From: Axinella damicornis
Lineage: Eukaryota > Porifera > Demospongiae > Axinellida > Axinellidae
DNA length: 64,000 bases
NCBI GenBank assembly: GCA_963931865.1
Contig: OZ007513.1
Span: 9,281,412 to 9,345,411 of the forward strand
Direction of reading: 5' to 3'
Part shown: piece after piece, positions 60,127 through 64,000 of the stretch
How positions within the stretch are numbered: position 1 is the stretch's first letter
Layout of the letters: the number at the start of each line of letters is the position of its first letter
The notes under the pieces: model-generated
Databases searched by the model: none
Told to the model about the DNA's origin: nothing
The model's input: only the letters and a program-made list of their open reading frames with translations
Position numbers and translations under genes: made by a program

Positions 60127-63100
60127 TCAAATTCTTGACGAGTCCCTCCCAAACACATATGCCTTTAGCCAGTCCCCCACCACCAACAGTTTGGTCCTCA
60201 TGGAAGCACAGTCGCTTGCATACGCTGCTCTCCACAACCACATTGTCCACCAGCCACTCAACGTACCTGCAAGATCGTGACAGAAAACGGATAGGTCATT
60301 CCCAGAACACTCCCCAAAGAGCAGCCGGGTTAAAGCCTGTAGTTCAAGCCTTGAGACCCTGCAAGATGAGACGGCTGGTTCTCCAGGGTCAAATTGAGAT
60401 GTAGACATAGCCAAGTGGGTTATACTGTACCTCTCACAAGGAAATTGCTCATTGGCCAGAAAGGGCTAAACTAACTTTATTGCCTAGAGGACGTTTGTTT
60501 GTGTATGCACACAGATTTCCTGCAATGAGCTGAGTAATCATCGTACCAATGCTATCACCTAGGTATGTCTGTGTACCACTATACATGGAGAATTTCCACT
60601 TACCAAAAATGGGAACATTTAGCACAGCTCGGTTATCCCCCACATATGCGAAGGACCCCAGGTGGCGATACGTGAATGGAGTAACTCCCTTTTTCTCTAG
60701 ATCCTCTGAAGTTTGTGACAGAATATCTCCATTGGTTCTGCTCAAAAGTTCCCCAAGGAATGATCCCTGTAGATAGGATGAAACAGCATAGTCACAAAGG
60801 TCATCAGCTTGGGTCACAATATTGCTAGCGTAAGTTACCGCCAAGGGCGCATCGACCCTAACGGGAAGAGGGCATGCAATTCTCGTATTTACAACGAAAA
60901 CAAATGCAGCCACCGTATATACTATTGATTGCCCGGAATGTGCTAGAGAGCTAGATCGAGCGCGTAGAGTGGATGAATGGACGCCATCCAAGTTTTAACA
61001 GCTGGAAACAACGTGCCCGTCCATCCTACAAGCAGTAGCCATTGCGCGCAGGTGCCGTAGGCTTCGCTCAGGACCGTCTCCGCTGAATGACACGGTTTAA
61101 TCCAAGTTTGCTGGCGAAACTGAGGCACGGAGAAGGCAGTGGTAAGTGCCGTCCAGGGTAACAGCAGTGAGTTTAGATTAGAAGTTCATTGACTTACTAG
61201 AGAATGGATATTGTCAGGAACTGTGGCTGTGGCTACTGCGGTTATAGTATGCCAGAGCTGTGCGCGCCGCGGATCTCGAACAAACAATGTAGTGCGTGAT
61301 TTCTATAAATAGTATCGACTTGGATTTTACCGTTTGCGGAGTTACATGCCGCCTTTGGCGGCTCGATACGCGCTCAATGACAGTTGAACCGTTACCATTA
61401 CATGTATGATGTAATAGTGTGTAATCTGTGTATGACGTAAAGCCATGTAATGTTAATGAACAGGTAGGCCTACTGCTGATTATTCATACAGCATGCATGA
61501 TGAGATACCGATTTTTAATACAGCGCTGTCAGCATGCAGAATGAGATACTGTACGTTGTGGCAGTAATGTGAGAAACAGGGTGTGGTCAAGATAAATTTG
61601 AAGCACGACTTTTTACGCAGCTTTTCTCAGCCTCTCGAGTGGATCTCTGGTCTGTGAGTTATGTACATGCTATTATTTTCTAAATTCTGACACTTCTATC
61701 CTGAACTAAGCCTTCAACAAGGCCTTCACTGCTCAAACTGCTTGGACAGACTGACAGACGGACGGACGGACGGACAAACCGATCACTCTACCCCTGCTGC
61801 GCATGCGCACGGGGTAACTAGGTGAATGCATGGACTGTGTGGGGCGAGTGTGCAATGACGTAATCAAAGTGCAAGCTATCTCACCTGCTGGGAGGCCACC
61901 TGCGCAGTGGCTGGGAGACTCTTTAGCTTGCGATCCATCAGCTTGAGCGCTTCCTTAAACTCTCCAAAGTCGAGCCTCTGGTCTCCACTTGTATCCATCT
62001 CCTCAAATAATCTGATGGAGGAAGGGGGTGAGGGAGGGAGGGAGGGAGGGAGGGAGGGAGGGAGGGAGGGAGTGGGAGGGAGGGAGGGAGGGAGGGAGGG
62101 AGGGAGGGAGGGAGGGAGGAGGGAGGGACCGAGGGAGGAGGGAGGGAAGGGGGAGGAGGGAGGGAAGGGGGAGGAGGGAGGGAAGGGGGAGGAGGGAGGG
62201 AAGGGGGAGGGAAGGAGGGAGGAGGGAGGGAGGGAGGGAGGGAGGGAGGGAGGGAGGGAGGGAGGGAGGGAGGGAGGGAGGGAGGGAGGGAGGGAGGGAG
62301 GGAGGGAGGGAGGGAGGGGAGGAGGGAGGGAGGGAGGAGGGAGGGGAGGGGAGGAGGGAGGGAGGAAATGAGGGAGTGAGGGAGGGAGAGGAAGGGAGAG
62401 GAAGGGAGAAGCAAGAGGGTCTATCTGAAGAAGTCAAGCAGGGATGTCATACACAAAGTCTAGATGCAGCACACCATGTGCTCTGCACACTATGATATAC
62501 AACGTGGAACTTTCAAGATTTCATTATTTCATCCAGAAATGTGGTCTGGCCAAAGCCAGACCAGCCAGACGGCCCTGTACATGGGGTAGCAATTACGAGT
62601 CACACACGATATCAGCTGGTACCTTTTGCAATCATTCTCCACATAGGTCAGCTGAACTTGCACTTGGGGGTACTTGCGCTTTGCGGTCTCCATTATGGCG
62701 AGGAACTCATCAGCGCAAAGTGTACCATCTCCGTTGACGTCAGCCATCTTGAACAGCTCTTCGGCCCGTTTGATCATGAGGTCTTGTTCGATGGTTGAGC
62801 AGTCACCCAGGGCAAAGATCCCCTCTGCCCCACGCACACGGAGGAAACTGTCCGTCAAAATGGCCTTCCTGTACCAGAAATTTACAGGGATTCATATCAG
62901 TACCTCCGAATAAACCACCGAACAGCAAACATATTCCTATTTCCCACTAGCTAATCCAGGTGATTCTTCTTGCTATTTTGAACTCCTGGTTCAGAAAGTT
63001 GTCATTGGTGCCTGGTGAGTTAGCAGCTCAGGTGCCAGCAGGTAACCAGGCAACCACCTGGAGTGGGCTTCATACCTGAATATCTACAGGCCCACATGAC

Positions 63101-63724
63101 ACAACCACTGTAGTGTTTTAGCAGCATATAGTGCAATTCTTGTGGGTAGTAAATCTCATTTGCATGTCAATGCCATAAGATCACTTGATAAAATACAACC
63201 CATATACCTCCGGGAGGGGTTGCGAACATAATAATTATGCTCCATAGGTGTGTAATTTTATACCTCCCATAGTGGAGCCTCCGAGATAGAGACACAACAA
63301 ATATAACTCTCTCCAAAGGACGATTTAGGAGGTCCCAAAATGATCGGCTTCCGAGAATGGGACAACCTCTCTACTAAGGAAGAACACCTGAATTTGTATC
63401 GTTCCCAAAGTGTCCTTTATTGACTGTAATCGCTTGAGGTAGCGTAAGATATGCTCCTGTAATCCTACTGCTCTCACCCAATTGCTGCAGCATATGCTTC
63501 TGAATACAGGTGTGATATTCCTAGCTTACATTCAACCTGGTACTGTGTGGTATGTACGGGCAACTCACCCCTTTCCCTGAGCAGGAATGCGTTCCATGAT
63601 GGTCTTGGTGATGGGGACGGGGGCCACACCCGTGGACCAGACACAGATACCATAGGGCACCCTCTTGGTGACCTTTGTGACCTTGTCCATGATGCACAGG
63701 TCCTTGGCTGCCACCTCTGTCACC
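60127..63724 (-). CDS. Alternative (type II) NADH dehydrogenase with EF-hands, C-terminal part
   Basis: Partial gene whose N-terminal exons lie beyond the window. Exons in coding order: 63569-63724, 62623-62868, 61885-62011, 60604-60766, 60127-60266; phases agree. NDH-2 enzymes are single-chain FAD flavoproteins on the inner mitochondrial membrane that pass electrons from NADH to quinone without pumping protons. Hallmarks: VPYGICVWSTGVAPVPI and FLRVRGAEGIFALGDCSTI (FAD-side motif with ALGDC); then two EF-hands, DVNGDGTLCADE (canonical) and DTSGDQRLDFGE (Gln where Gly is usual); then PFTYRHLGSFAYVGDNRAVL and the C-terminal membrane-anchor region WTMWLWRAAY ... VFGRDSSRI before the stop. EF-hand insertion is known in calcium-stimulated plant and fungal external NDH-2s. 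A GGGA repeat fills the intron between the two EF-hand exons. Confidence 0.93.
61460..61816. mobile_element. TACCCCGTGCGCA-family MITE, copy 2 (left end degenerate)
   Basis: Shares a long stretch with 4492-4860, from CATACAGCATGCA(C/T)GATGAG through GGTCTGTGAGTTATGTA to the right end GCGCATGCGCACGGGGTA. The (CAGA)n run has become (GACG)n. Lies in an NDH-2 intron. Confidence 0.8.
62017..62412. repeat. (GGGA)n microsatellite/minisatellite, about 395 bp
   Basis: Almost pure GGGA on the plus strand with GGGGGAGGAGG variants in the middle (three or four copies of a roughly 20-bp sub-unit at about 62135-62215). It begins about 6 bases from the acceptor of NDH-2 exon 61885-62011. The minus (transcribed-sense) strand is CCCT-rich, so it forms an extreme polypyrimidine stretch at that acceptor. 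Long open frames on both strands are artefacts. Confidence 0.95.
63262..63430. mobile_element. Diverged TACAGTCAAACCTCTG-family element
   Basis: Contains GGAGCCTCCGAGATAGAGAC, TCCAAAGGACGA, AGGTCCCAAAATGA and AAAGTGTCCTTTATTGACTGTA, matching the element at 9750-9963 in order. NDH-2 intron. Confidence 0.6.
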
Positions 63725-63818
63725 CTAGAACCAGAGTAACAAAAACGGTACGGATGATCAGATGAATGAACCAAGATTGTAGAATAGGTGTATCATACAA
63801 GCAGGGTTTATTTCACAA

Positions 63819-63843
63819 GGGGGGGGGGGGGGGGGGGGGGGGG
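63819..63843. repeat. Poly-G run (25 bases)
   Basis: G homopolymer followed by more G-rich sequence to about 63903, upstream of the first NDH-2 exon visible here. Length in an assembly is likely unreliable. Confidence 0.85.
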
Positions 63844-64000
63844 AGGGGGGGCAAATCAGAACATACAGAAGTTTGGGGGGGCAAAACATTTTCAAGGGGG
63901 GCAAATCTCCCCTCCCCCAAAGAAACACCAGGGGTCATACCTCTCCATGTTTAAGACCGAGCAATGCTCTGACTAAAGTACTGTTGTTGGGCACAATTTC

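Noticed and set aside
61907..62495. Long open frames (up to about 158 codons) of Gly/Arg/Glu or Pro/Ser/Leu on both strands
   Set aside because: They are translations of the GGGA repeat in an NDH-2 intron.

Overview
This 64 kb window is animal nuclear DNA. Its genes are broken into many short exons with GT/AG introns, there are no bacterial-type operons, and repeats are dense. Gene content fits an early-branching metazoan. A demosponge is my best guess, because a JMJD6 orthologue, an alpha/epsilon-type sarcoglycan and an EF-hand alternative NADH dehydrogenase sit together among many short TA-flanked inverted-repeat elements. I could not test the species assignment.

Layout. (1) 316-8487 (+): complete AGPAT3/4/5-type lysophospholipid acyltransferase, 7 exons, 354 aa. 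(2) 10209-20886 (-): cytochrome b5-fused front-end-type fatty acid desaturase. Fifteen exons are seen and one microexon is probably missing; the protein ends in a tetrapeptide tandem repeat. (3) 20887-28047: gene-poor, mostly repeats. (4) 28048-32965 and 36908-39132: two copies of one segmental duplication. Each carries receptor tyrosine phosphatase remnants and the 5' part of an unrecognised gene. Copy 1 is broken by mutations and nested insertions; copy 2 carries the live 5' end, which continues to 41935. (5) Between the copies: a CR1/jockey-like LINE fragment and an intronless DUF1647 membrane protein (34492-35622, -). (6) 41936-45107: mobile hairpins and homopolymers. (7) 45108-55191 (-): JMJD6, 7 exons, 374 aa. 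(8) 56499-59577 (-): alpha/epsilon-sarcoglycan-like protein, 8 exons, 440 aa. (9) 60127 to beyond 64000 (-): C-terminal part of a calcium-type NDH-2 NADH dehydrogenase with two EF-hands.

The genes are independent housekeeping or membrane genes and do not form a pathway. AGPAT and the desaturase both act in lipid metabolism, but their adjacency may be chance.

The most striking non-genic feature is the variety of short non-autonomous elements. One family of 37-236 bp hairpins with AGCCTCGTTCCCAGGC termini makes 9-10 bp target duplications visible at five sites. Other families have TA, TTAA or 7-bp duplications, and several insertions can be compared with an empty site in the sister copy of the duplication. 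No CRISPR array, tRNA, rRNA or prokaryotic system was found.
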